From NCBI GenBank assembly GCA_937927415.1, contig CALBDS010000014.1, forward strand, positions 1 through 64,000: DNA of 64,000 nt, given 5' to 3'. The notes below the pieces were generated by a model. That model was not told the origin of the DNA and did no database searches. It saw only the letters and a program-made list of their open reading frames with translations. The position numbers were made by a program, and so were the translations under genes. Positions 25,788-35,679 of the stretch are shown in pieces; position 1 is the first letter of the stretch; the number at the start of each line of letters is the position of its first letter. The DNA comes from an uncultured Rhodospirillaceae bacterium (lineage in GTDB: Bacteria > Pseudomonadota > Alphaproteobacteria > Azospirillales > Azospirillaceae).

Positions 25788-25817
25788 CGGGCGTCCTCCG
25801 ATTGGGAGCATAATAGG

Positions 25818-28067
25818 GTGAGTCTGGAACGCCTGGACGCCGTGACCGAGCGTGAAGTCGCGGCGGTTTCGTCGATGAATTTTCAAGACGAGTTCCGCAA
25901 GCGGGTCCGGTGGGCATGGCGGGTTCTCTGGCGCGGCAAGCTTCTGATCCTTGCCGTGCTCATCGCCATCCTGGTACCGACCGTTCTGTATCTTCAGCAG
26001 GCCCGCCCCCTCTACACGGCGGAAACGCGGTTGATGATCCAGGCGCCCAACGCCCGCAACGCGCTCAGCGAAGTCATGGTCATGCCGGGCTGGATGAGCG
26101 AGGTGACCGTCCAGACCGAAGCCGACCTGATTGCGTCGCGGCTGCTGGCCCGCCGGGCGGTGGAACGGCTGCAATTGGCCAAGGATCCGGAATTCAACGC
26201 GAAACTGCGCACACCCCGCCCCCTCGACACCTTCCTGTCATCGCTGAACCCACTGGCATGGCTGATGCACAGCCTGCCCGCCAACGAGTCCGAGCCGGCC
26301 CTCAGCTCCGATTCGAAGGAAGAGATCGAGCAGGCCGCCCTGGTTCAGGCGTTCCTGAGCCGGTTGCAGGTCACCCCCCAGCGCCGTTCCTTCATCATCT
26401 CCATCCGCTACACCTCGGAGAATCCGGAGAAGGCGGCGCTGATCGCCAACACCGTCGCCGAACTCTATGTGCTGGACCGGCTGGAAGCCGGCTTCGAAGA
26501 GGCCCGCCGGGTCGCTTCCTGGCTGGGCGAGCGGCTGGAATCGCTGCGGCTGGATGTGGTGAACGCTGAGGCCGCGGTGGAACAGTACCGCGCCGAACAC
26601 GGGCTGCGCCGCCGCGGCGACCAGCAGGCGACCATCACCGACCAGCAGCTCACGGAAATCAACTCCCGTCTGGTGATCGCACGCGCCGATCTGGCCCAGA
26701 AAAAGACCCGCTTGGATCAGGCGCGGGCGCAGTTGCGCACCCGCGGCAGCGCCGACGCCTCGTCGGAGGTGTTGCAATCCTCCCTTATCCAGCGGCTGCG
26801 TGAACAGGAAGCGACCACCCAGCGGGAAATCTCCGACGCGACCAAGGTGTACGGCGACCGCCATCCCCGCATCCTGGGCCTGCGCGCCGAACTGAACGAA
26901 ATCCGCGGCAAGATCGGCAACGAAATCGACAAGATCGCCACGTCGCTTGCCTCCGACGTCGATGCCGCCGCCGCCAACGTCCATATGCTGGAAAGCCAAC
27001 TGGCCAACGTGCAGCAGAAGTTCGATACAGCAGGAGAAGCGGAAATCCGCCTGCGCGAACTGGAACGGCAGGCGGAAGCCAGCCGCGGCCTGTACGAATC
27101 CTTCCTGACCCGCTTCAAGCGCGAAGACCAGCAGGAGCGGATGCAGCGCGCCAACGCCCGCGTCGTGTCCCCCGCCGACATCCCGGTCGGCCCCAGCTAT
27201 CCCAAGAAGCTGCCCCTGGTGACGGCGGTGGCGATCCTGGCCCTGGTGGGCGGCATGCTGCTGGTGTTCGTGCTCGACCGGCTGGACAACGCCGTCCGCT
27301 CGGCGGACGAGGCGGAGGATCTGTCGGGGCGCCCCACCCTGGCGATGATTCCCTACCGCCGCGGCCGGTCGGTGACCCCGGTTGGGGAAATCCTGGAACG
27401 GCCACGCTCGGCGCTGGCCGATGCCGTGCGCAGCCTGCGCACCGCCCTGGAAATCACCGACGGCGATGCCTCCCCCATCATCATGGTGACATCCTCGGTG
27501 CCGAAGGAGGGGAAGACCTTCGTCTCCCTGTGTCTGGCCCTGATGTTCTCCAAGCTCGGGCATCGGGTGTTGCTGATCGACGCCGACGTCCACCGCCCGC
27601 GGCTGCACGCGGCGATCGGGGTGGACGGCGAACGCGGGCTGGCCCAGGCGCTGCTGGGCGACACCCCGCTGACCGAGCTGATCCAGCCCGCGGTGGCCGG
27701 CACGCTGGATTTCCTGCCCGCGGGCCGGGCCTCCGACCTGCCGGAACTCATCAAGGGGCCGGCGATGGGAGAGTTGCTCAAAGGGCTGCGGACGCAGTAC
27801 GACCGCATCATCATCGACTCGCCGCCGGTGCTGGCCGTCGCCGATACCCGCATCCTTGCCCAGGTGGCCCATCGGGTCCTGTATCTGGTGCGGTGGAATT
27901 CCACACCCCGCGAAGCCGTGCGCAACGGTATAAAGCTCCTGCATTCCGCCGGCGTGTCCGTGCACGGCATCGTCCTGTCCCAGGTCGATCAGCGCAAGCA
28001 TGCCCGCTACGGCTATGGCGACTATGGGCAGTATTATGGACGCTACCGCGACTATTACGCCGAGTGA
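25818..28067 (+). CDS. Polysaccharide co-polymerase and tyrosine autokinase, Wzc/ExoP type
   Basis: A 749-residue inner-membrane protein that controls chain length and export. It has a Wzz domain with two membrane helices (about 42-61 and 473-493), a long periplasmic coiled-coil region (about 245-460) and a cytoplasmic BY-kinase domain. Walker A SSVPKEGKT is at 559-567, Walker A' is in LLIDADVHRPRL and Walker B in IIIDSPP. Eight tyrosines crowd the last 20 residues, the autophosphorylation cluster. The start is GTG at 25818 with GGGAG upstream. The 3' end overlaps the next gene by 32 bp. Confidence 0.95.
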   Translation: MSLERLDAVTEREVAAVSSMNFQDEFRKRVRWAWRVLWRGKLLILAVLIAILVPTVLYLQQARPLYTAETRLMIQAPNARNALSEVMVMPGWMSEVTVQTEADLIASRLLARRAVERLQLAKDPEFNAKLRTPRPLDTFLSSLNPLAWLMHSLPANESEPALSSDSKEEIEQAALVQAFLSRLQVTPQRRSFIISIRYTSENPEKAALIANTVAELYVLDRLEAGFEEARRVASWLGERLESLRLDVVNAEAAVEQYRAEHGLRRRGDQQATITDQQLTEINSRLVIARADLAQKKTRLDQARAQLRTRGSADASSEVLQSSLIQRLREQEATTQREISDATKVYGDRHPRILGLRAELNEIRGKIGNEIDKIATSLASDVDAAAANVHMLESQLANVQQKFDTAGEAEIRLRELERQAEASRGLYESFLTRFKREDQQERMQRANARVVSPADIPVGPSYPKKLPLVTAVAILALVGGMLLVFVLDRLDNAVRSADEAEDLSGRPTLAMIPYRRGRSVTPVGEILERPRSALADAVRSLRTALEITDGDASPIIMVTSSVPKEGKTFVSLCLALMFSKLGHRVLLIDADVHRPRLHAAIGVDGERGLAQALLGDTPLTELIQPAVAGTLDFLPAGRASDLPELIKGPAMGELLKGLRTQYDRIIIDSPPVLAVADTRILAQVAHRVLYLVRWNSTPREAVRNGIKLLHSAGVSVHGIVLSQVDQRKHARYGYGDYGQYYGRYRDYYAE

Positions 28068-28812
28068 GCCGGCGGAAACCGGCGATCGCCATGAGGGCCA
28101 TCAGCACGGGCACCATCAGGACCATCGCCACGGCCTCCGTCCGTCGTCCCTGACGGCGGCCCTGCTGGCCGGGGTCCTGACGTGCGTGATGCTGGGCCTG
28201 GGCATCCCGCAATTGGTGGGGGCCGTGTCCGCCCTGGGTGCCGCGGCTGTGATCGAGGATCTGCAGCGGGGGCACACCCCGGACGCCAAGGCCCTGACCG
28301 CCGCCGCCGATTCGCTGGCTCACGCCGCTGCCTGGGACCGGAACGGCGTCCATGACACCCACCGCGGCACGGTGCTGAGCGCCCTGGCCGAAACGGCCCC
28401 CTCCGGCCCGGAGCAGCAGGCTCTTTACACCCAGGCCATCGCCGCGGTCCGGGCGGGGCTGAGCCGGGCGCCGGGGCAGCCGCACGCCTGGACGCATCTG
28501 GCCGCCCTGTTGGAGCGGACCGGCGACCGCATCGGGGCTGCCGATGCCCTGCGCCTGTCGATGCTGTCCGGGGCGGTGGAACCCGCGCTGATGCTGTGGC
28601 GGATCGACCAGGGGCTGCGGCTGCGGGCGCTGCTGGACCCGGACACGGTGTCGATGCTGCGCCGGCAGATCCGCCTGATGTGGGTCATCACGCCGGAAGA
28701 GGTGGCGGCCCTGAGCAAACGGCCGGACGCCGCGGCACTGGTCCAGGATTCCCTGGCGCTGCTGACCCAGGAAGAGGTGGATCATTACATCCGCCTGCAC
28801 GGGAAGCGGTGA
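28036..28812 (+). CDS. Membrane-anchored protein with His-rich N-terminus and TPR-like region
   Basis: Function unknown. The 258-residue protein begins with a short region dense in His and Asp (residues about 14-33, with the cluster HEGHQHGHHQDHRHG), then one hydrophobic segment (about 40-72), then a helical region with a TPR-like stretch around PHAWTHLAALLERTGDRIGAADALRLS. The ATG at 28036 lies inside the end of the Wzc-type gene, so its start shares sequence with the tyrosine cluster in another frame. It is probably an accessory subunit of the export machinery. The His cluster may bind metal. Confidence 0.78.
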   Translation: MDATATITPSEPAETGDRHEGHQHGHHQDHRHGLRPSSLTAALLAGVLTCVMLGLGIPQLVGAVSALGAAAVIEDLQRGHTPDAKALTAAADSLAHAAAWDRNGVHDTHRGTVLSALAETAPSGPEQQALYTQAIAAVRAGLSRAPGQPHAWTHLAALLERTGDRIGAADALRLSMLSGAVEPALMLWRIDQGLRLRALLDPDTVSMLRRQIRLMWVITPEEVAALSKRPDAAALVQDSLALLTQEEVDHYIRLHGKR

Positions 28813-28842
28813 TAACACCGCTCCTACCCGTATGAGCCTGCG

Positions 28843-29928
28843 ATGAAGCTGCTGTATATTGGCGACTTGGAGGAGACGGGCACCAGCGCACACCGCATGC
28901 AGGCCCTTGAACGGCTGGGATTCACGGTGCGGGGGCTGGACACACAGCCATACGCCAGTGCCGGCGGGTGGCTGGGGGGGCGGATGCGCCTGCTGCTGCT
29001 GGCCGGGCCGACGATCGACCGCCTGAACCGTGCGGTCCTGGCCGCGGCGGCGGATTTCGATCCCGCCTTCGTGTGGTTCGACAAGCCGCTGTTCGTCCGC
29101 CCCGACACCCTGGACACCCTGAAGGCACAGGGGCGTGCGCTGGTCAATTACATCTGCGACAACCCATTCAGCCCCCTGCCCCATGAACACGGCTGGCGTC
29201 TGGCCCGGCGCACGATCCCGCTGTTCGATCTGTGCATCGTGCCGCGCGCTGTCAGTGTGGCGGATTTCCGCGCCGCCGGGGCGGCACGAGTGGCCCTGAT
29301 GCCCTTTGCCTTCGAACCCTGGTGCCATTACCCGCCACCGCCGGACACGGTCCGGCAGGACACCGCCGTGTCGTTCATCGGCTCGCCTTATGGCGACCGG
29401 CCCGCTTTCATGGCCCGTCTGGCCGCCCTGGGCCATCCCGTGACGGTCCGCGGATCGCGATGGCAGACACACCACCGCATCGACGGCCCCTCCTTGTGGC
29501 TTGGCCCGCCGGTGCTTGGCGGGGCCTATCGGGAAGCCATCTGGCGGGCGCGGATCAATCTGGGGATGGTGACCCACGGCCATCGCGACCCTTGGGGGCA
29601 TCGGGCGTTCGAGATCACCGCAGCGGCTGGTTTCCTGCTGGGCGAGCGGACCGAAGGGCATGTGGCCTGCTTCACCGAGGGGAAAGAGGCGGAGTTTTTC
29701 GATTCGGTGGAGGAGGCTTCCGACAAGGCCGCGTTCTATCTGGCCCACGACTCCGCCCGCGCCGCCATCGCCGCGGCGGGGTGCCGGCGGGCCTGGATGG
29801 ATGGCTATGGCAACGACGATCGGCTGGCCGCGGCCATCGGCGTGCTGGATCCGTCCCTGGGTGGCCGGCTGATGGACACCGCCCGTACGATCATCGCCCG
29901 CCGCCGCGACGCCCTGGGAATCGTATGA
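28843..29928 (+). CDS. CgeB-like glycosyltransferase
   Basis: A 361-residue GT-B-type protein beginning MKLLYIGDLEETGTSAHRMQAL. It resembles the CgeB/Glyco_trans_1_2 group, with FVWFDKPLFV in the N-terminal half and FIGSPYGDRPAFM, INLGMVTHGHRDPWGHRAFEI and AGFLLGERTEGH in the C-terminal half. The last of these corresponds to the region that recurs in this group before the final helix. It is likely to add one sugar of the repeat unit. It lies 30 bp after the preceding gene and 19 bp before the flippase gene. Confidence 0.82.
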   Translation: MKLLYIGDLEETGTSAHRMQALERLGFTVRGLDTQPYASAGGWLGGRMRLLLLAGPTIDRLNRAVLAAAADFDPAFVWFDKPLFVRPDTLDTLKAQGRALVNYICDNPFSPLPHEHGWRLARRTIPLFDLCIVPRAVSVADFRAAGAARVALMPFAFEPWCHYPPPPDTVRQDTAVSFIGSPYGDRPAFMARLAALGHPVTVRGSRWQTHHRIDGPSLWLGPPVLGGAYREAIWRARINLGMVTHGHRDPWGHRAFEITAAAGFLLGERTEGHVACFTEGKEAEFFDSVEEASDKAAFYLAHDSARAAIAAAGCRRAWMDGYGNDDRLAAAIGVLDPSLGGRLMDTARTIIARRRDALGIV

Positions 29929-29947
29929 GCGGGGCATGGGAGAAGCG

Positions 29948-31555
29948 ATGACACCCCGCCCCCCGGTCCCACCATCCCACACCCCGGTGGGGTCCGCCGG
30001 TCTGCGCACCCGGCTGGCCGCCGGTGCGGGGACACTGGGGGGTGTGTTCGTGCTGTGGAGCGTGCTGCAGATCCTGTCGGTTCCCATTCTGATGAAACAG
30101 TGGGGGACGGGGCTGTACGGTGATTGGATCACCCTGAACGCGGTGACCGGGCTGCTGACGCTGCTGGATGCCGGGCTTCAGCTTCATCTGACCGGGCAGA
30201 TGCGGACGGCCGCCGCCGCGGGGGACTGGCCGCGGGCAGAAGGGGTGCTGGCCGATGGCCTGGGCCTGTACACCGCCATACTCCTGGCCGGCGCCGGGGT
30301 GCTGGGCGTGGCCTATGGAGCGGTGGATCTGCCGGGGTTGCTGCATGTGAAAGCCGCCGACGCCGCGCTGACCGGCGTGCTTCTGGGCGTTACCACGCTG
30401 CTGGTGCTGCCGCGGGGGCTGGTGGGCTGTGTGCTGTCGGCACGGGGCCAGCTTTCGCGCGAAACCCTGCTGGGCGGTGCGCAGCAAATTCTGCCGCTGG
30501 TGGCGCAACTGACCGTGGCGGTGGCCGGCGGCGGGCTGGCGGCGGCGGCGGCGGCGGGGCTGATGGTGTCGCTGGTGGTGGGATGGGGAGTGTTGCTGGC
30601 GGCGGTGCGGCGGTGGCATCCCGACGTGGGGATGCGCATGCGCTGGCCCACGGCACCGGCCTTGCGCTCCTACACCCGCAAGGCGGGGCTGCACAGCCTG
30701 CCGCTGGTGAGCATGACCCTCCTGCTGCATGTCCCGGTGCTGCTGCTCCAAAGGTTTTTTCCCGCCGAAGCGGCGGGCGGAGCGGCGGTCATCATCTACA
30801 CCACCATGCGGACGTTCGCCGGCACCCTGCGCCAGACCGCGACCCAGATTCTGATTGCCGTCGCCCTGGAAATGGTTCGGCAGCATGTGCAGAAGGACCG
30901 CCAGGGGCTGGCCCGGCTGTTTGCCGCGGCGACACGCTTCAGCGGCGGCGGCGCCGGATTTCTGAGCGCGTTGCTGGTCACCTTGGGAGATCCGCTGTTC
31001 GTCCTGTGGACCCATGGAACGGTGCGGTTCGATCCTCTTCTGGCCGCGGTGTTCATGGGGACGGTGCTGGTGATGATGCCGGCCCTCTACGCCATGACGC
31101 TGCTGCGCTATGCCGACCATGCCGAACCGCTGGCCATGGCCTACGCCGTGCAGACCGTGATCGGAATTGGGCTGTGCGCGGCCCTGATCCCAGCGTATCA
31201 GGCCATCGGGGGTGCGGTGGCGGTGGGGGTGGCGGAGATCGCCGCCGCCGGGCTGCCGTCGCTGCGCCACACCGCCCGTCTGTTCGGAATTGCCGCGTTC
31301 CGGCTGGCCGGCGAAAGCTGGCTCGTCACCGCCACCGGCTTTGTGGTCGGGTGGGGGGCGGCTTGGGCGCTGATGGCCGGCGGGCTGGCAACGGCGACCC
31401 TGGCCGACCTTGCCGCCTTTGCCGCCGTGTGGGGGATGGTGGTGCTGCCTGCCGCTTTCATCATCCTGCTGCCTGCGTCCGAGCGGCGGTGGCTGTGGCG
31501 GCAGGCTGGCGGCGGGTGGCGGAAGCGCCGATCCTGTGAAGAGGAGGAGCGGTGA
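29948..31555 (+). CDS. Wzx-type polysaccharide flippase
   Basis: Polytopic membrane protein of 535 residues with about 12-14 hydrophobic helices and the N-terminal pattern SVLQILSVPILMKQWGTGLYGDWITLNAVTG, typical of MATE/PST-superfamily flippases. It would move undecaprenyl-linked repeat units to the periplasm. The ATG at 29948 is preferred because GGGAGA lies five bases upstream; an in-frame ATG at 29936 lacks such a site. The C-terminus ends in a short charged tail (RKRRSCEEEER). Confidence 0.86.
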   Translation: MTPRPPVPPSHTPVGSAGLRTRLAAGAGTLGGVFVLWSVLQILSVPILMKQWGTGLYGDWITLNAVTGLLTLLDAGLQLHLTGQMRTAAAAGDWPRAEGVLADGLGLYTAILLAGAGVLGVAYGAVDLPGLLHVKAADAALTGVLLGVTTLLVLPRGLVGCVLSARGQLSRETLLGGAQQILPLVAQLTVAVAGGGLAAAAAAGLMVSLVVGWGVLLAAVRRWHPDVGMRMRWPTAPALRSYTRKAGLHSLPLVSMTLLLHVPVLLLQRFFPAEAAGGAAVIIYTTMRTFAGTLRQTATQILIAVALEMVRQHVQKDRQGLARLFAAATRFSGGGAGFLSALLVTLGDPLFVLWTHGTVRFDPLLAAVFMGTVLVMMPALYAMTLLRYADHAEPLAMAYAVQTVIGIGLCAALIPAYQAIGGAVAVGVAEIAAAGLPSLRHTARLFGIAAFRLAGESWLVTATGFVVGWGAAWALMAGGLATATLADLAAFAAVWGMVVLPAAFIILLPASERRWLWRQAGGGWRKRRSCEEEER

Positions 31556-31711
31556 TTGTGCCACGCCCTTGATGTTGCTATGCCTTGCCCATCCGCATTC
31601 ACCCCTTCTGACGTCGCCGCACCGGTCGGGCGGTCAGCGGCCGGGGGGCCGGACATCGTGCCCACAACGCTTTCCCGTTACAAACTTTCAGGTCCATAAA
31701 GGGGAACGGTC

Positions 31712-33169
31712 GTGCAACCGCAGAGATCAGGCAACGGACTCTCCTTGTGGATGATATCGTCGCTGGTGCTGTTCGTGCTTCAACTGGCGATGGGTACCGA
31801 TCCGATCTATGCGATGGTCGCGCTGCTGATCTTCGCTCTGACGCCTTTGGTTTTCCGCTGCTATCAGCGGATTGACAATATGGGTGGTTTTGTTTTTCTC
31901 GCTACCTATGCCAAGCTCTTCCTCCTGTCGCAATGGTTGAAGATCGGCTTCTTCCAGGCCGCCGACAGCCATCTGCTGGCGCCGGTGGAAACCGTGGTGG
32001 TCCTGCTGATCGGGCTTGTGGCGTTCTGGGGGGCCGGACTGGCGCTGACCCCGCTGTTGACCGGGCGCCGAAGCCTGCTGACCATTTCCAACGATCCCGT
32101 TTTCCTGGCCCGCGTGGCCATCGGGGCCACCCTGATAACGCTGGCCTCCGTGGTCATGCGCTCGATCACCGGGCTTAGCAGCGTGGACGGCACCTCGTAT
32201 GAAGAAGGCCGCGGCTTCGTCATCATTCTGTATTTGGGGCAGATGCTTCCCCTGGCGACGGCAGCCCTGACGGCACGGGCCTGTATCCTGTCCCAAGGGC
32301 GGCGGTTCATCGATGTGTATGTGGCGCTCACCCTTCTTGGAACCGTTCTGCAGGGCCTTCTGGAAAACCAGCGGACGGGCATGATGGCCGGGGCGATCGC
32401 ATTCCTCGTCACGTACCTGACATACGGTGGACGAATCCGGGCATGGCACATCGGCGGCACCGTGGCCGCCGGGATTGTCATGCAAATCCTGGTGTTTCCC
32501 CTCATCGAAGTCCAGCGGGGGATCAGAGACACCACAAGCATCGGAGAGTTTATCAGCGAAACCCTGAAAGTCGCCAGTGATCTGGCCGATTCGGAAACCC
32601 GCGCACCCTATGAACAGCGGTTGAACGACATGTATCTGTGGTGGGATACGCGTCTTTATTATGGAAAACCACAGGGTTTCATCGACCGTTTTGCCCCAAA
32701 CCCTTTGGACGAAACCGTCGATTACCTGAAATATCATGAGCCGTTCGACCTTCCCGAACTGTACGGGCAGGTCCTGTACGCTGTACCCAATGTTTTCCTG
32801 AACATTATCGGGTTGGAGCGCCCACCGCGCGGCGTCGAGGTTTTGGAGACATCGATCCTTCTGACCAACACGAGCATGAATTATGGCGTCTTTGCAGAGG
32901 TTTATATTCACTCGGGCCTATCGCTTTTCTTACCGATAGCATTTGTTGTTATTTTCTTTTACGCAGGCGGACTCCACCTTATTTATGGAAAAACCAAGAA
33001 CAACTTTTTTGCCGCCTTTGGTTTTTCTACGCTTTATTTTACGTTCGCAACGTCGGATCTTGGCAGCATCCTTCCATCCCTGACGCTGCAGGGGTTGATC
33101 TATCTGACCTTTATGGTGGCGGTTTCGCTGCTTCCCCGGCGGGGCATGGCCAGCACCAAACCGGCATGA
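31712..33169 (+). CDS. Putative Wzy-type polysaccharide polymerase
   Basis: A 485-residue membrane protein with about 10-11 hydrophobic helices and a long periplasmic loop (about 265-385) containing the charged block RGIRDTTS and tryptophans WWDTR. Such topology fits a polysaccharide polymerase. I cannot match it to a named family motif by eye. The start is GTG at 31712 with AAGGGG eight bases upstream. The last third has lower GC and more A/T-ending codons than its neighbours (for example around 32890-33060), which may reflect transfer of this gene with the sugar-specific module. Confidence 0.75.
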   Translation: MQPQRSGNGLSLWMISSLVLFVLQLAMGTDPIYAMVALLIFALTPLVFRCYQRIDNMGGFVFLATYAKLFLLSQWLKIGFFQAADSHLLAPVETVVVLLIGLVAFWGAGLALTPLLTGRRSLLTISNDPVFLARVAIGATLITLASVVMRSITGLSSVDGTSYEEGRGFVIILYLGQMLPLATAALTARACILSQGRRFIDVYVALTLLGTVLQGLLENQRTGMMAGAIAFLVTYLTYGGRIRAWHIGGTVAAGIVMQILVFPLIEVQRGIRDTTSIGEFISETLKVASDLADSETRAPYEQRLNDMYLWWDTRLYYGKPQGFIDRFAPNPLDETVDYLKYHEPFDLPELYGQVLYAVPNVFLNIIGLERPPRGVEVLETSILLTNTSMNYGVFAEVYIHSGLSLFLPIAFVVIFFYAGGLHLIYGKTKNNFFAAFGFSTLYFTFATSDLGSILPSLTLQGLIYLTFMVAVSLLPRRGMASTKPA

Positions 33170-33185
33170 CCCCGTAGCAGGGAGC

Positions 33186-33235
33186 AAAAAAACACCCTGC
33201 CGGGTGGCCTGAAACCTCCAGGCCACCCGGCAGGG
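33186..33235 (-). terminator. Strong intrinsic terminator after the heme receptor gene
   Basis: CCCTGCCGGGTGGCCT (33195-33210) pairs perfectly over 16 bp with 33220-33235 around a 9-nt loop. On the minus strand it is followed by TGTTTTTTTGC. It terminates the TonB receptor transcript and, by its stem alone, may also stop the opposing polymerase transcript. Confidence 0.9.
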
Positions 33236-33262
33236 CATGACGGCAAACAGCCGGCGCGGGTC

Positions 33263-35626
33263 TTACCACTTCAGCGTGGCGTGAACCAGGAAGGAGCGCC
33301 CGGCCTCCAGATAGCGGCGGCGGTCGGAGGCGGTTTCAGACACCCCCACCACGTTGATGTAATTGTAATATTCCTTGTTGAACAGGTTGTTGACCGACGC
33401 GCCGAGGGACAGGTTCTCGGTCGGGTTGACGTACGCTCCCAGATCCACCGTGGTGTAAGACGGGGCCTTCAGATAGGTGGAGGAACTGACGTCGTTGCCA
33501 TCCTTGGCCATGGCGTGGGTGGCGCTGATCCGGGCACCCCACAGATCGTCCGGCGCGTCATAGGACAGGCCGGCGTTGAGGGTCAGAGGGGCCACCTCGT
33601 CGATGGCGGTGCCGCCGTCGATGTCGAAACCGCGGGCGAAGGCCGCCGCCCCCGACAGCGACCAACCGGGGTGGAAGCGCCATTCGCCCTTGCCCTCGAA
33701 ACCAAAGATCTCGACGTTGGCGACGTTCTGCGACTGGTAGCGCAGCAGGCCGGTGCTGCTGGTCCCGACCGCCCGCTGGGCGATGAAGTTCTTGTAGCGG
33801 TTGTAATAGCCCGACACCTGGAAGCTGGAGCCGCCGCCGAACTTGCCGCGCAGGCCCGCTTCCACGCCGTTGCTGGTTTCCGGTTCCAGATTGGGGTTGG
33901 GCAGCACCTCGTACCCATAGGTGGGGTTGGAAAAGCCCAGGTTGGCGTCGTCATAGGGCGGGGCGCGGAAACCGTGGGCGTACTGCCCGAACAGCGCATA
34001 TTCCCCGGTCAGGTCATAGGTGATGCCGAACTTGGGCGACAAGGCCACCTTGTCCAGCTTGGCCGGGGCGGACGAGGCGTTGGCCGCGAGATAGGCCGCG
34101 TCCACGTCCGGCTCCATCCGGTAATAATCCAGCCGCAGAGCCGGGATCAGGCGCAGCCGGCCCACGGCGATCTCGTCCTGCACATAGGCCCCCAGCATCA
34201 GCGTGTCGGTGTTGGGGAAGCTGCGGCTGGGGTAGGTGTCGCCGTTGTAGCTCTTGGACGTGGCGCCGGTGGCGCTGTTGCTCAGCGTCACGTCGCGCAT
34301 GCGTTCGGTGTGGATGTGATCGGCGCTGAGACCGTAGGCGATGGTGTTGGGCACCCCGAACAGCGTGGCGTCGGAGCGCAGGTTGACCGCCGCGCCGAAC
34401 AGGCGCTGTTCGGATTCGTTGTCGGTCCGCTCCCGCAGGGTGGCGCGGGCCGGGAACAGGGCGTTGGTGGAGGAAGAGACGGCGGCTGTCCGGGTGCGGG
34501 TTTCCTGCCGGTCATAGCCGGTGGCGTACAGCCGCCAATCGATGTGGTCGATGAAACCGATGGGGGCGTTGTGGGCGTGGTCGATGCTGATGCGCCAGCG
34601 GCGGGTTTCGTCGTCGCTGGTGGAATCGGTGATGGCGCCGCGGGTCATGCGCATCGGCGCCATGGAAAAGATGTAGCTGGCGCTGCCGCCCACATCGTTG
34701 CGCAGGGTGGTTTCGGTGTCGCGGTGGAAATACTCGCCGGTCACCGTCACCTTGTCGGGGCCGTGGTCCCAGACCAGTTTCGCCAGACCGTTGTTCCCCT
34801 CGTAATCCTGCGGGTTGCGGTAATCCTTGTCCTTGGAGCGGTATTCCTCGCCGTCGCGCCGGGTGAACAGGCCGAGGAGCGAGAAATCCCCCGACCGCAT
34901 GGCCGCGGTCCCCGTCTCGGAAAAGGAGGAATCCACGCTGTCGTACGTGCCCTTGAGCGAGGCGAAGAAATCCTTGCCCGGACGCAGGTAGTCGGTCGGA
35001 TCCTTCGTGACATAGCTGACCACGCCGCCCAGCGCGTCGGAACCGTGCAGCGCCGACGACGGGCCGCGCACGATTTCCACCTGCTTCACCGCGTCCAGAT
35101 CCACCATATCGCGGTTGTAGCCCGCCGAAGGTGCGGCGGAGGCCGGGGTTTCCGGCAGGCGGGTGCCGTCGATCTGCATCAGCACGCGGTTGTTGGTGAT
35201 GCCGCGGATGGCAAAGCCGCCGGCCCCGGCGCGGACCGGGGAGTTGCTGACCGTCACGCCCGGCTCATAGCGCGGCAGATCCTGGAGCCGGTGCAGGCCG
35301 CGCCTGTCGATCTCCTCCTCCCCGATGACGGAGATGGAGGCGGTGGATTCATCCACCCGCCGCTCCCCACGGTCGCCATAGACCGTCACGGCGTCGAGGA
35401 TGGTGGCCGGAGCCGCCGGGCGGGCCTGCGCCGTCTGGGTGTCGGCTGACGGCTGGCCGGTTTGGGGACCGGCGGCGGTCTGTGCCCGAACGCCGGACGC
35501 CGGCACCCCCGCCGCCGCCAGCGTCAGCACCGGCACCGACAGCCACAACGCCCGGCGCAGCCGTCCGGTGGTGGCCCGCATCTCCATGCCGGCGGGGAAA
35601 CGGGAAACCTTGGGGATGGCGGACAT
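33263..35626 (-). CDS. TonB-dependent heme/hemoglobin receptor
   Basis: Outer-membrane gated barrel of 787 residues for heme or heme-protein uptake. A signal peptide (to about 49, VRAQTA) is followed by a plug domain (about 75-210) with DAVTVYGDRGERRVDES, GLHRLQDLPRYEPGV and the GITNNRVLMQIDGTRLPE block typical of the hemoglobin/transferrin/lactoferrin receptor family. The barrel follows and ends in FLVHATLKW with a C-terminal aromatic. The ATG at 35626 follows AAGGAG. It is the last gene of the heme locus and has its own Fur-like box. The exact ligand is unproven. Confidence 0.92.
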   Translation of the reverse strand: MSAIPKVSRFPAGMEMRATTGRLRRALWLSVPVLTLAAAGVPASGVRAQTAAGPQTGQPSADTQTAQARPAAPATILDAVTVYGDRGERRVDESTASISVIGEEEIDRRGLHRLQDLPRYEPGVTVSNSPVRAGAGGFAIRGITNNRVLMQIDGTRLPETPASAAPSAGYNRDMVDLDAVKQVEIVRGPSSALHGSDALGGVVSYVTKDPTDYLRPGKDFFASLKGTYDSVDSSFSETGTAAMRSGDFSLLGLFTRRDGEEYRSKDKDYRNPQDYEGNNGLAKLVWDHGPDKVTVTGEYFHRDTETTLRNDVGGSASYIFSMAPMRMTRGAITDSTSDDETRRWRISIDHAHNAPIGFIDHIDWRLYATGYDRQETRTRTAAVSSSTNALFPARATLRERTDNESEQRLFGAAVNLRSDATLFGVPNTIAYGLSADHIHTERMRDVTLSNSATGATSKSYNGDTYPSRSFPNTDTLMLGAYVQDEIAVGRLRLIPALRLDYYRMEPDVDAAYLAANASSAPAKLDKVALSPKFGITYDLTGEYALFGQYAHGFRAPPYDDANLGFSNPTYGYEVLPNPNLEPETSNGVEAGLRGKFGGGSSFQVSGYYNRYKNFIAQRAVGTSSTGLLRYQSQNVANVEIFGFEGKGEWRFHPGWSLSGAAAFARGFDIDGGTAIDEVAPLTLNAGLSYDAPDDLWGARISATHAMAKDGNDVSSSTYLKAPSYTTVDLGAYVNPTENLSLGASVNNLFNKEYYNYINVVGVSETASDRRRYLEAGRSFLVHATLKW

Positions 35627-35679
35627 CTCAACTCTCCTTCGCCTGTCCTGGTGCGCCGTGTCGCGGCGCCATTAGCTAT

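Noticed and set aside
30124..31539. A 471-codon plus-strand frame overlapping the flippase gene
   Set aside because: It is the +1 shadow of the flippase: Gly/Arg-rich, without membrane segments or a ribosome site.
33195..33235. A plus-strand intrinsic terminator for the polymerase gene
   Set aside because: The stem is strong, but the T-run is only on the minus strand, so it is assigned to the heme receptor gene.
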